Shown here piece by piece: positions 9,853 to 22,827 of a stretch of 64,000 nt of DNA. The stretch is from Labyrinthula sp. Ha. Its lineage: Eukaryota > Sar > Bigyra > Labyrinthulida > Labyrinthulaceae. Both the position numbers and the translations under genes were made by a program. The stretch spans positions 310,001 to 374,000 of the forward strand of contig JAALGZ010000029.1 of assembly GCA_015227615.1 (NCBI GenBank), written 5' to 3'. Under the pieces are notes generated by a model, which did not search any database, was not told where the DNA came from, and was given only the letters and a program-made list of their open reading frames with translations. Numbering within the stretch: position 1 is the stretch's first letter; the number at the start of each line of letters is the position of its first letter.

Positions 9853-10726
9853 AAATAGATTTTTTTGACTCCGGAGTCAAATACTCCAAATTTTCATTGG
9901 CCGAATTTTCAATTGCCCAATTTTTTTTTTTGAAAAAAAGAAACCAAAAAAATCAAGATAAAAAATTTAAAATCATGACAGCTCCATAATAAAAGACATG
10001 ACAGAACAAAGTTAGGACCCAGAAAAAACCATATTTTTAAAGATTGAACAAGATTATACAAGATTGAACAAGATGTTACAAGATTTAGTGCTGCTCGGAC
10101 AAATCCTCTATTTTCAACACTCTAAGGTAAAAGTCAAGGTCCAGGATTATTTGAAAGAAGGGGATGAGGCTCAAGGATGCATATTTCAAGAAAAAAAGAA
10201 AGCTATTTTGGATAAAAAAACTTGCACCTAGATTAGATGACGAATCCACTTAATTTTTAAATTTTAATTTTAACAAAAATCTAAATCTTTCGAATTTCAG
10301 TTTTCAAAATTATTTGTCTTAAACTTCTGTTTATATCTCTTCATGTATTTACTCATTAACTTCTACACATATTTTCAAATTTCTGTATTCAAGCTATGGA
10401 AAAAGATTTAAATCCATCCTCATCTTCATCGAGGGCCGAGTCATGGGGGCCATTTTTAAAGACGTGGGGAGCATGAAAGGCTCCCCGCTACGCTAGGGTC
10501 AGGCAACTTCACATTTTATTGTTTCTTAACTATTAATGTTTATTTGTTATATTCTAGTACACTTCAGTTTATTCCCAGCCCCTCTCTTTTTTGTCCAAGT
10601 ATTGGAAATTATTGTTCTGCGCAACCATTATTCAGTCGAAGTATGATGAAAAAAAATTTTGGGAAATCGATCTAACCAATGAGATCGCGAGGAGTATCTG
10701 ACTGCGGAGTCAAAAAAACCGATCTC
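9853..10726. mobile_element. Non-autonomous Mutator-like (MULE) DNA element
   Basis: Two inverted arms bound this 874-bp stretch. The best-matched part of the left arm is 9861-9887 (begins TTTTTTGACTCC, ends ATACTCC). It matches the reverse complement of 10691-10717 at 25 of 27 positions. Weaker inverted similarity continues inward through TCATTGG and the T-run, giving arms of about 70 bp. A perfect 10-bp direct repeat ATAAATATTC flanks the pair (9843-9852 and 10727-10736) and reads as the target duplication. Long inverted arms with a 9-11 bp duplication are typical of Mutator-like elements. No transposase frame is present. The interior has short CAAGATT-type repeats (about 10041-10088) and a perfect 7-bp GC hairpin (10466-10486). 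Confidence 0.72.
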
Positions 10727-10736
10727 ATAAATATTC
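10727..10736. repeat. Target-site duplication, right copy
   Basis: ATAAATATTC, identical to 9843-9852. It lies 41 bp before the GT8 start codon, so the element sits in the 5' UTR or core promoter of that gene. Confidence 0.7.
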
Positions 10737-10777
10737 GCCGTTTGAATTTTATTCAAAATCTGAAATACACTTGCTAC

Positions 10778-13051
10778 ATGCCCAAAACCATGAACAATTC
10801 AAGAAACTCAACAAAGTCAGGCTATTCTATGCTTCACATCCTACTTATCACGCTTCTTTCAATGGCCATCATATCGCTTATGTGTGCAACCGCGGTATTC
10901 TTTTTCTGTTCCTAATCTTAGTTGACAGGAGGAGCACGACCTATTTTGCAGGTACAATATAACTTCAGGGACATTATCTACTCATATAATTCCCAAAAGG
11001 AGGAAGATGCATTGCAGGAAGAGGAGCTTGAATTTTCCAACGTCGCATCATTTCCTGAAATCAAGGGCCAGGGTGTCACCAACGGGTATGTGGAACAGTT
11101 TTCTGAATCATTCATTTTTGTTGCTGGATACCCAGATGGGTCTTCAAGGTATTACTAACATTTTGTTTTACCTTAGAAACTTCACTGAAGCGCTTTTAAA
11201 TCGTTTTGATGTGACTTACTTTGACTTGGATGAAAAGTACGGTATACGTGCTCCTGCAGCTTTTATCGAACTAAGTCTTTGGCTCCTGAAGACGGATTTT
11301 CAGCTTGAAGAATCCAACCTTTCGAAACCTAATCTTCGAGACAATAGACGTTACCCTGATATTTACTTTCCGTACTTCGATGTATTTTTTGTTCTTGTAT
11401 TAGACTTTAGGTTGAACGGATAAAATCGCATCCCGACTTTAACGGATACTTTCTTCCAAAGGCGCAGGAACTAGCCGTTTATTTCAAAGAAGAGTTGAAA
11501 AAAACAGTAGTTATTGAGTTTCCCTGGATAGGACATATACTTCCGGTATGGCAGGAAATTTTTGAGTGGGGAGAAGATGCAGTATCAGTTTACTTCCCAG
11601 AATACCGGGATATTAATCGACAACTATCAAATGCTCTTGGATTTCAAAGCTATAATTGGTTTCTTTCTGCGGAGGAAACCTTCAACCTGCTAAATTTCTA
11701 CAGAACAAAACTTGTTGAAAATTGTGATAGATTCTGCACTGTTAATGAAGTTTTTTCAACGCCCAGGGACAAACACCAATCTTTATCCATGGAAGAGTTT
11801 GAGAAAGCTAGTTCTACTCGACAAAAGCAGTACTCCATCTTTGCTGAGTTTGCTAAGGTGCGTAGCGCAGACCCATTATCAGTTTTACCTCCTCTACAGA
11901 AAAACTCAAGAGAAGCGTATGCAACTATAGTCACCTCAACAGACACTGACTACGTTCTAAGCGCGCTTGTTCTTGGACTTTCTCTCTCCATACAAGACTC
12001 TTCTAGGGATCGTATTGCACTATTAACAGAAGACGCACCCGGAAAAGAGATGGACGAAGTTTTTGAACAATTTGGGTGGATTGTTAAGCGAATCACATCA
12101 GTACCTGAATACTGGTTTAATTCACCAGATTGCAAATACAGACCAAAAGGTATGAATCAGAATACAAGATGGGGAAGAATGTCTTCGAAGCTACGATTGT
12201 TTCAGCTAACCGACTATGACAAAGTTTTGTATCTTGATACCGATGTTATTGTTACTGGTGACGTTACCCAATTGTTCAAGAAGAACGCCGCATTTGATCC
12301 AGAGGCGAATGATTCTGCTTTGCAGCTAATTGGAGAAGGTGGTGTTGGACATCGGTATGTCAATGCGGGCGCCTTGTTATTGAAGCCTGCGCAGGACACA
12401 TTTGATAGCTTTATTCAATATGCAAAGGAGAACCCTCCACCTGGATTATTTCCGAACCTAGTAGATTGTACGGAGCAAAGTCTCTTCAATGCTTTTTATT
12501 TAAGTAAGCTCGAAGAAAATCAGAATGTCAAGGATGGACTTGGCAACGGCCCTGTGCCAATAACATTAAAACCGAATGGATTCCAGGATCCTAGGTTTCA
12601 TATAGGGCGCCTGGAAAGTACAGGTAGTTGCGATATTTGTTTTGCACACCCAGATGTAAGAAGGGATTATACAATGCATAAACCCTTAGCTGTCCACTTT
12701 GTTAGAGTTGACTTATGCCCGAAACCCTGGAGATTTGTAAAAGCCCTAAAAAAGGCAGAACAGGAGATGAAGTATAAGAAGGTACAAGACTCTCTTTTCA
12801 CCCAAAACATCTACGAATCAATATCGGAGACCAAGCGCCAACTGTATAGTGAAGGGTTTATGAATCAGGATAGTTTGAATGAGAGGCAAACGCAGGAACT
12901 TGAAGCATTGCTTGTTACTCAGAACTTCACTCGCGATGCACTTGACAGCAGGGGTATTGTGCGATCTTGGAGAGTTTGTAGTCATGAACCATATGAATAC
13001 TGGAACATCATCTTGTTTGCCTCGGGTCGGGTTATGGATGAAGCGTCATAA
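10778..13051 (+). CDS. GT8-family glycosyltransferase, type II membrane protein, four exons
   Basis: The gene codes a predicted 729-residue Golgi-type glycosyltransferase. The exons are 10778-10894, 10922-11148, 11177-11381 and 11411-13051. The introns are 27, 28 and 29 nt, start GTATT and end TTAG; the second carries a perfect ACTAAC branch site. All joins keep the frame, and stops interrupt the unspliced reading. Residues 1-17 are polar and 18-38 form a signal anchor (MLHILLITLLSMAIISLMC). A long stem region follows, and the GT8 domain lies at about 350-625: EAYATIVTSTDTDYVLSA at its start, the metal-binding DxD in LYLDTDVIVTGD (about 459-461), NAGALLLKP, TEQSLFNAFY, and HF...KPW (about 612-623). 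GT8 enzymes transfer sugars from nucleotide sugars with retention; the acceptor is unknown. An in-frame ATG at 10679 is rejected because it falls inside the MULE arm. Glycogenin is less likely given the anchor and stem. Confidence 0.88.
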
Positions 13052-16000
13052 CGGTTGTATGTATAAGGCAGCTTGAACTTCTAATTGCCTTGTTTGCAGG
13101 TCATAATGCATGTAAAATTTTGGTGTTAAAAACCTTAACGTGTTTAATATATATACAAATCGGGCTATATGTTTCTTTATTTTGTACTATTACTTCATAT
13201 TTTCATCATGTAACTAGGTTTACTAACCGTTTTTATCGTATTAACCAAGCAGGGAGTTCTTTAACCCAGATAGCAATATTACCCATACATGCAAGAGAAA
13301 TAATAGCAAAGCACTGCAGTTTCATTAGACAGCAAAAATACGTTCGAAATTAAAAGGCGAGAGCAACACCTTTCAGGGTTCTAGCTCAAAATTTATTTAA
13401 TGCTTATCTCTTTTCTGCGCTAACTGTGTTGTTTTGTATGGAAACAGTCAATGCTTAATCCTTGGAACAATTAAACCAAACGTATGTGCACAAAGGTGGA
13501 GGCCAAAAAAACTGTCATGAACTTTTTTTTGACTTCGATACGGTATTAGAAAGTCCAGAGATGATAAATATGTGAGAGCCTAAATCATATTTTCCTACAT
13601 TAAAGTTATCTGCAATGATAACTGTTTGTTCTTTTGATTGTGAATCAATCGTTGCGCATATATACATATCAATTGTTAGATGTTAAAGTCATTTGAACGT
13701 TACACACATAAAGATAAAGAAATATGATTCACCACTATTCACAATGACAGGACATTCTTTTCCAAAGATTTTCCTTTAACAAAGCATTACTCATTTCAAG
13801 AATAAAATAAAGAGTGAGGTTCATTTCTGCAAATTGATGGAGATTGATATTCCTCACAAACTGGAATCATTAGTAAGGAGATTAAAAGAATTTGGTACGA
13901 AGTAAGTATATAAAATGCTCAGAGTTCATTATGCTGCATTAAGGCTTTGGCTCAACATTAATTGGTTGCTCAACATATCATATATCAGGTCGTCGAGTGA
14001 GGGTTGACACGACACTATGCATGCTTGATTGAAAACTTAAAAATACAACCGCGAGTTCACGAGTTTAAAGATTTATTTTTCATGTAGGAAATTCAAATTA
14101 CTCTCGAGAACCTAGTTTGAGCTGTTGATGCTATTTCCAACTAAATCAAAGGGCAAATGAGGTTTGGATGAAAACTGTTTAGATACTGCTTTATATACAA
14201 CTGCTTACTTTGTATTTACTTGTTTAATCTCTGTATTTCAGCTGGAAGAACCTACCCTCAGCTCCATGAAACTAGAAATATACACTTATGAGGAATCATT
14301 CTATTCCTCAGAAGAAACATTCAAGACATAGAATAAATTCTACACCTATCATCTACAAGTTCTGCTAAAAAAAGTAGGTTGAACTAGATAGATATGGCAT
14401 GATCTTTAGACAATTCTCCTAGAGTATTATCAAAATCTTGGTTCACTAGTGCATTTAAAAATAATCACTAAGAGCAGCAGTGATAATGACCACGAGATCC
14501 TACTAAACCTTGTTTATCTAAACACACCTCAGTATTACCGTCTACTGATGACAAAAAGTCCATTGCTTATGACAATAAGCTGTAACTTATAGATCCATGT
14601 CCCCATTTATACTTGCAAAGGGATGTAGCAACACCCTACATCACCTTCGCATGCCTCGAACTCTAGTGACATTGATCTATTCATTTTCTCATTGTAGTAA
14701 CATCAAACATTATACTGCCAGATCTAGGCGTGCAGCCAGGTAGGAACTATCAATGCCTAATATTACATATTCTTATTTTGATTATCGGCAATCTATTTGA
14801 GAACTTAATTAAAACTAAAAGGCCTTGATTCTATTCTCATTTAAAATTGATAATCAACATTCAGCGAAGATGGCTGTTGATTTTCAGAATCAATTAATAA
14901 GAAATATGTGGTTAAATATTTTTGAAAAAATTAAGATCCATTCATAACCAGAATGAGTTCTGCATAAGTATTGAGCGCAAACTTCTTTTGCAGCTAGCTA
15001 TACCAAGATGAGAAGGTAAGCACTTTTACAACAAATAAAGCGACAATTAATTATAAGGAAAAAGATTAGCTGTAGAGTGAGCTCTAGAGAAGAAAAATTC
15101 CTTTTAACTACACCCTAAAACCATTTATTCTACCTGTGTTTATAGAGTAGAAATCACAGTTTTCATTGTTCCATCTAAATTACAGTCTCAACAAATTTTT
15201 TTCACATTTACTCGATTCATTCTATGTTAGCTAAGTGTGGACATTTTATATTCTGAAACAGGGTTTCAGTTATACGCTTATTAGTATCATTGACATTATC
15301 AACTCATATTAAACCACTTTCCATATTTTGTAACTCAGTTTTAGTGAAATAGGCATTTTTTATAACCGCTCTATATGACTAGTGAGAATATTATGAGTGT
15401 TATTTAATCTCTTGTCCGTTTACCCCACCTTTTTTGAGATTTTGCTGTCTTTAGTTCTTAATTATGCCTAATCTTCCTGCTGCTTTTGTGAGTTTCTTGA
15501 TCTCACCATTACTCTTTACTTCTATTCTCAGATTCAAGCCCATGTCAATAATTCTACCTAACTTTTATGCTACTTACTCAGTCAATGAAACTATTGACTA
15601 TAGTTTAAGGAAAATAGAAAGCAAGCGTGCTATCAATGATACAACAAGTTTTTTGTATCTACACTTTATTCCAGGATAAGACACCGTTTACCCCGGATAA
15701 GCTATCTGGAAAAGTATTTAATCCAAAAGATAGCTTAGGTAAGATGACCCATTTTGTGTAGAGTTTCATACGATGAAAAAAAATAAGAAAATATATGGAA
15801 AACTTGATTATTGAGAATATATCCCAGCAATATTTTATGTTCATTGGTACATAAAAAGATGAATATTAGTCGAGGAATATTAACTTTCCGATAAATTATC
15901 AAAATGAAAAATTGTTGATAATATTAAGCGAGTTCTGACTATTTGCTATTAACCGGCAACACTAGATATAATACAGCAAAATTTTGCGATTGTTTGATGT

Positions 16001-19000
16001 CAGGTCAAGCTGATTAAAGTGTTCTATTAAAATCTGATGTAATAGATTTTATTAAGACTATTCATAGAAACTCTTAGACAAACTTTATTACCATTATCAG
16101 CCTATTAATCTTATATGTTTTTTATATAAATAACTTTGGAAAACTGTCGAAAAGACAATTATGGCTTTCTTAAACGATATTTGCAAAGAAAAAGAATTCG
16201 TTCAACCTCTTGTTTATATACCTCAAAGTACTGAAGGATTTCTTTAGAAAAGGATACTAAGGGGTAAATACATATCAAATCTAGGGAATTCTTTTTTATG
16301 TGTTTGAAAATTTGTCACCGTATTAATGTAGGCAGGTTATTATAAAAAGCTTAAAATGCAAATGCAGAGGTTCAGAACTTATTTTTTGCATTATTTTACA
16401 TAGCGCCATACATCCAAATATCCTCATGATTTGCTATTTTTGCTTGTATTGAAGTTGGAAAGCGTTAATTATTTGGAAAGTATCCCCTTTTGTAATATTT
16501 CCCGATAGCTGCGTTAAGGTATGATAACCTGAATACTGATTTTGCAATTATACAGTTTCTATCTTTATGCAAACTTTTTTGAAGTTTTCGTGATTTCAAA
16601 GAATATGACATCGTCAAGACAAGAAGAAATTAAGGAGAGAGTGCTTATAGCTTTAACCTTGTATTTTATTGTTTGTTGACATATGTTATCACACATGAAC
16701 ATAGGTAGCTCTATAGAAATTCTGCCAGTTATTTGTAGGAGGGTGATAGATTTGATTATACAAAATATCTCATGTAGGTTATTACTTCAACAGAAATATG
16801 TTGGTACCTTTATGACAATGTTATAGTTTATTACTGGTTACCAAGTTTCTCATGTGGCTAAAGAATAGACTGTACATTGAGCTTAGTATATATGGTTCTC
16901 GGCCGCTGAGAATAGCTGATCTTATTTTGAATTTCCAAAGGGAAATAAGGGTAGTTCACTCTTGCCATGAAAAGGTTTGTTTTCAGTAGCAAGAAGATGT
17001 TGTTCATTCATCGCATTAAACAAGCTATATCGTGCAAATATGGCAACACTTAAATTGTTGAGCATGCGCACAAAACAAATTGCAAAAATGTCACCAACAA
17101 CATGAAGAATCTAATGTCTTTCTGTGTATGATGTTCTATCTAATATGTTTTGAGAATACTCATCATAATAGCTTGCACAGCCATCCCAAATTAAGCGATG
17201 ATATGATCGTCCTCACCATATTATTTCGTTGGAAAAAATCATAGGTGAATGTGAAAGGTACACTCACTAATACTTTTATTTGATTTACTGATAATTCTTA
17301 CTGAAATACTTCTTGCACATAATTATTAATACTTAAACAATGACTTTGATTAACCATATTTCACTAACACCAACTTGGAATGGATCATCAAAATAATAGG
17401 TTTCATATTTGTGCCATATAAAACCCTTCATAGAAAGATCATATGGCCTGATTATGCTCTTTTTCCGAATTATTCTCGATGAATACAGTAACCCCTTGAT
17501 TGTTTTTATACGGTACAAGAATGAAATAACAATGTTCTCCCCACTTGCCTAAATTTTGTAATAACAATATGATTAGAATCTGGATGATTCTATACAAATT
17601 AAAAGACATTATTTCTTGGTCAAAAACTAAATAAAAATAAAATAACTTTATTATTATAAATTCTTATAAGAACCGAATTCTAATTGTCTTCCTGGTCGTA
17701 CTGTAACTATATGCAAGAGATGTTTTTACCATAGTCATAATGCAGCAGTAGAGTAATATTAAGAGCTTTAAAATTATGCTCACGTACATTGCTTATTCAA
17801 ATTTAGATCAAGATAATAATATACAGGTCCTCCAAAGTATTTATTATCTAGTGAATGAATAAAATTATCAAGTTAAGGTGTAATATGAAGTTTCTTGTAG
17901 AATGCAGCTAAGTCCCGTTAATGAACAAAACTTCGAGGATATTTAATTGGTTTTGGGTTCTTTTGTATAGAAAATATCTTCCATGGGGCAGTCTTGCCAA
18001 GTGACACCTTATATACACTTTAAATATTACAGTATAGCTTAATTAGAGCAGAGAGTCATAATAAGAACAATTTTCTATTGTAGGAAGAGAAATAACCATC
18101 AAATATAATATTGTTCTCTCATAAATTTCTGAATTTCACAGCTAGACAATCATGTATATGTCCTGGGACCATGTTCTAAGAATGCAGAACCACTGGCTGA
18201 AAATTGTATCCAATCAAGAAATTTTAAAATCTAAATCTTTATGATTTCTACGAGGGTAAATGACTAAAGGCAAACTTGACAGTACTTTCTCTAATGATAC
18301 TTCCACCAAACCATATCAATGGTCATCCATCAAACAGCGAAAACAGTTCATATCGTAAAAAAATTCTAGTATTAAAAATACTTGGGTTGGTATTGCAAAT
18401 GAGATTACTGAATTACATATGCCAGCATAAAATGAGATAAGTTTCCCAAAGGAATTAATTAAATTTAACTGAGAGTCAAAGAGAAGGGGGGTACAGCTGT
18501 AAGGATTGTTTCTAGGTGTCCGTGCAGAATCTTCAATGTTTGCTTCATTACTTATGATATTTCGATTGTCCTTGTGAATATTAGGGGAAAAGCATCTCAG
18601 CATCTTGCTAAGGTAAGTTTGCCCCCACTAACGAAATAACTTAAATGTATAATGATCCTACTTAGGCTTCATTCAACATAAAGAAACCAAACGCTCATGA
18701 GAGGAATTTGCATATCGTCTGTTTGAAAAACTAATCCAATCCTCTTGAAAGTTTTCGTTTTCGGGAAAACCTTTAAGCTTAGATAATGTTACTACTATCA
18801 GATAAACGAATTCCTTCCAGTAATCTATTTATCTGAATGAGAAAATGTGGTAAAACTCCATGGCGTGAAGTTATTTACTTTTCTACCCCCCCCAAAGAAG
18901 ACTCTTACAAACGCACTAATTTGCGAATAAAAAGTCAGATTATTTTCGCTAACATGTCTATGAACAACGTGAATACTCATCTGGTCCTTAACTTAACTAG

Positions 19001-20765
19001 GTTTTATACAAACCTACGCAGTTCAGGTACTATTAGGCACAGAGCTGGAGGTTTGCATCTAGACTTTCTTTATTGCACTTAGCTCTTAACAATAGTAAAC
19101 AAGATATCCAGGAAGATCTCGACCAAGAAGGGAGTAAGTAATCAGTAAGGAAAACATTTTAAAGCAGAAAAAGGAAATATAGAGTGATGTTCAATGTATG
19201 GTTATGCACTGTGTCACCCGTTTCAGAGTTAGTTGTGCTAAGTCGCCACCATACTAATATATAATACTTATACCAACAAAGAAGACTGAATTTTCTCTGG
19301 TAAAAGTGTTGCTTTTCCTAGCTAATCGTAATGAGCGAACCAGAGCTGTAAAATACGTTAGAAGTAACAAATCAAGCCTAAATATATTCATTGCATTAAG
19401 TGTACAAGTTTCATTAGAAAAACCTTTACTCGGAACGCGAGTCTAGATCTTACTTTAAGTCACATGGACAACATCAACTTTGCGTCAAATTATGGATATA
19501 GCTACTAGAGAAAGTGAATTTTCGACATCAGAGAATGTAGTCAACTATTCAAAGAACAGGTTAATACACATCTGTGTCTGTAACGTGGGATCTGTCTCTG
19601 TGAGACTAAATTAACTTGGGTATTTTCTTTTTTTTTCATAGAGTCTTGTTATATCCTATAGCTTAAACCTTTTTTTTACGAGGCAAATAATAATACTTAG
19701 GTAACTTTTGTTAATACAGTCTTTTAAGCTCCTGGATAGCGTATCTTAGCTATTTGCCAGTAATTTCGAATCAATGTTTGAGACTTGAGAAAGAAAGAAT
19801 TTCTTAAACATTTTACTGCACTTAGACAGCAGGTGGCTAGAAGGCTTGGAAACAAATTTTATTTTCTAGTGCAGCAACAAGAACCTCCCAGGAGAAAACA
19901 ATCAAAGTGAGTACAGTGAAAAAAAAACAAACCTCAAGACAATGTGGCTTGTGTCGAAGTCCATGCTATTAATTATGTTCCTTTTTGTTTTTCGAAAAAA
20001 CCTAATGAGAAATGAACTATTGCTGGAAAGCTCATTAGAAGCATACCATTTGCTCCTTTTGGAGTAAATAATGAGATGTTGGAGAGTTAGATTCAAAGCT
20101 ATTATCTGTTTTTAAATGCCGTACTGATACTTTTATTAGTTCTTGAGCTGTAGACCACTCAGAAACCGATATATGAATAGTGGCGATGCATTTTTAATCA
20201 GGAAATGGTTGCAGAAATATGTTATTGGCATAATTTTTATTAGTGTTACTGTACCGCATATTCCTCGATTCCCTCCAGTTAAATCAAAAGTGTGGTACGT
20301 AAACACCTTGTGTGAATGAACAGTAACACCCATGCTACAAGGACTATTAATTATACTCCTACTTTGGTATTCACTGGAAATAACATTGAGCAATAAGAAA
20401 TTTATCCACAAAATGAACCGAGAAACTTAGCAAAGTAATATATTCGTAAATCGGCGTCTCCAAAAACATCCCCACTTTAAATAGGCCCTCGAAACCTTTT
20501 AAGAGGAAATATTGTAGTCTTGTTAATTTTGCCTTCAATGTAGGAACTATTCTTGATATCTCGAGGACCAGTATACAACTTCTATTAAAGATCTTAAAAT
20601 TGTACAATCCTAAGACTACAAATATGGGGATATATTTCTTATCGTTTTGAACAAACAAGTCGAATGCCAGGCAGGTATTTATATCTCTAATGAGGCAGGG
20701 CAAGTTGTCTTGCCTTCAGTTGGCAAGAACTTATCTTAAAATTTTCCGAAGTTATTATATAGACT
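13052..20765. other. Gene-free A+T-rich stretch with one probable MITE relic
   Basis: No coding region is supported over 7.7 kb. The short open frames here have no protein-like composition. At about 14755-14950 the sequence resembles the interior of the hAT-like MITEs described below (a TTTTGATTAT segment, then a CAGAATCAATTAATAAGAAATATG segment), so it may be an old copy without recognisable ends. Confidence 0.5.
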
Positions 20766-22827
20766 ATGTCCGATCCATCCTTTTGTATTGAAAAAGTCAG
20801 TCTTCGTGAATTTTCAGCGCGTGTAGACAAACGTCAAAATTTGAAAACTCTTCCGTTGAAATACTAAAAGAGAAAAAGAAACGAGGAGAAGAATTCAAAA
20901 TTTTTGAACGATTGAAGCCAAATCTTGTTGCGAAAGATATACTGTATACTTGTTTGCCATTGTTTGCCTTGTTGGATACCTTAGGTTCTTTACTATAACT
21001 CTTGACACACTTCATATGGACTGGCTAAGCAGTGTTGTCAATTTTAGAGAGTTCAAGGAGCGAGATAACACGCGATGGTCAGCAACACCAAAGTGTGAAA
21101 CTGAAATTGAAAAAGAGAAAGCAATATCATTTGAAACTCAAAGCTCCGCCTCAGTGGTCTCTTCTTCTGAAGTTGAACTTAGGTTAAAATATGAAGAAGA
21201 CAGTTCTTTTCTTCCTAATGCAAACAACTTTCCTATACTGTTTGGAGGAGGACCTAGTTCTATTGCACCTTTAGCTGAGTCGTTGCTCCTTAACAAGGAG
21301 AAAAGATTTATAGGTAATCCCGAAAGTTCTCTCACTCTCAGAGGCCGGGATGCACAAAAGACTGTGTCTTCTTTAGTAACTGTTGCTTCAAAGTACAAGA
21401 GTTTTGACGCCTTGTTGCACGAAACTGGCCTTTATTATAGATACCTTGTTGAGGTTTCGCAAACATTCAATATTGACCTCGCTGACGCCATTGAAGCAAT
21501 TTACCAAGAAGAAAAATTTGCCGGTCATAAGTTGTTTTATTCAGAGCGTTTTAATAAGTTTGTGCGAGGCTTCATAGTTTCAGAGACACGGATGAAAGTT
21601 GATACTCTTGTTTTTGAAATTAGCGGCTCTGAGTATAGGTTATCAAAAGAATCTGCAGAAAATATTAGGTCTCAAGAACTACCTGAAATTTCTGTTGGGG
21701 GAGTCAGATATATGAAGGATGATTTAATTACAATGAGTTATCGTGACCTTTCCAAGACTCACGGGGAGTTACATTACCTCTCCCTATTGTTTCATGGATG
21801 GGAAGGTGTAGAGCATTTTGAGGAAACATCTCATCAGAACTGCGTGAAGAATGCAACAGATCGCGCTAGTTTTTCCTATTCAAGAGACGTCGATGTCTTA
21901 CTTGCGGAGATGAACGTACATTTTTGCAAGGTAGCCTACAAAATGCTCCATTTGAGTCATAATGTTAAGAAGCTTGATCCGCTGCAGGAAAGCTTAAAAA
22001 CTCTGTTACAGAAGTATCTAGAGCGCTACGATCACGTTCCTAAGTTTTTGGATAATGATGCTTTTATTATCGTGGGTGCTGGAAGAGCTGCTGGCGAATT
22101 GTCGCGTAGATTAACAAAAGATGTCATTCATTCGAACAGTTTAGGAAAAATTGAGACAGCTCTGCAGGGTGACAGTAATGGATACCTAGTTCAGATGGTT
22201 TTGCAAGATATGAAGCTGAAGGAACTGAACGAGTTGAACTTTAAGCCGAATCGAAGGCGAATTGTGGTAGTAGATCACAGAAGAAGTCGGAGAGTCGAAG
22301 ATATTTTGACATCAGTTTCTTTCAAGGATTTTTTAACTGAAATAACAAAATTTGGAATTTATCCACACATGGACTCACTCGCTTTGGATCATTATAAGAA
22401 GCTTTATAAAGCTTGTATTGAGATTCCAATTCCACAGAATAAGGCAGGAAAAAAGGTGTTTTTGTCTATACGAAAGTCACTTAAGAAATTATTGGATAGT
22501 ACTAGAGAAAATGGAAGTCAATCTTACAAGCTAATTCTAGTAGATTCATATGACCCTAAAGTTTGGGGTAAGCAGGAAATCTCGATGATGGCCTCTTTTA
22601 TCACTGGTGTAGAGACTACAGAATTAAGTTCCTTGAGCAAACACTTATGGATTGTTGGAGGCGCACATCACATCGTACAAGGTTGTGGAGGTGTACAAGC
22701 CTCTTCAAAATATAAATTAAAAAGAATACATGATTCTCACTATAGAAAGGAGAACTTGAATTCTGTTAGCAATCTGGGTCAACACTTAATAAATCAGGTA
22801 GTTGAGAAGCAAAGAAATAACTTATAA
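20766..22827 (+). CDS. Large protein of unknown family, probably three exons
   Basis: The firm part is one exon open to the stop at 22825-22827, with an in-frame ATG at 21016 (603 aa). Coding-like sequence continues upstream. Removing 20944-20984 (41 nt, GTATAC...CCTTAG) joins it in frame to a segment rich in Lys/Glu (KKKRGEEFKIFERLKPNLV). A second, less certain intron of 38-50 nt ending CTAAAAG (about 20883) would connect this to ATG 20766 (MSDPSFCIEK). I recognise no family. The protein is mixed alpha/beta, with no signal peptide or membrane helix. One segment, AFIIVGAGRAAGELSRRL (about residues 352-369 counted from ATG 21016), has a hydrophobic strand plus a Gly-rich turn, as in Rossmann-type folds. 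It is followed by RRRIVVVDHRRSRR and, near the end, LWIVGGAHHIVQGCGG. It is alone between long empty stretches. If the upstream exons are wrong, the start is 21016. Confidence 0.78.

Noticed and set aside
9864-9881. Perfect 18-bp palindrome TTTGACTCCGGAGTCAAA as a possible regulator site
   Set aside because: It is the outer part of the MULE-like inverted arm and has a partner at the other end of that element.
10679-10777. In-frame upstream ATG for the GT8 gene (33 extra residues)
   Set aside because: It lies inside the right arm of the MULE-like element and reads poorly as protein. The ATG at 10778 directly precedes a normal type II anchor.
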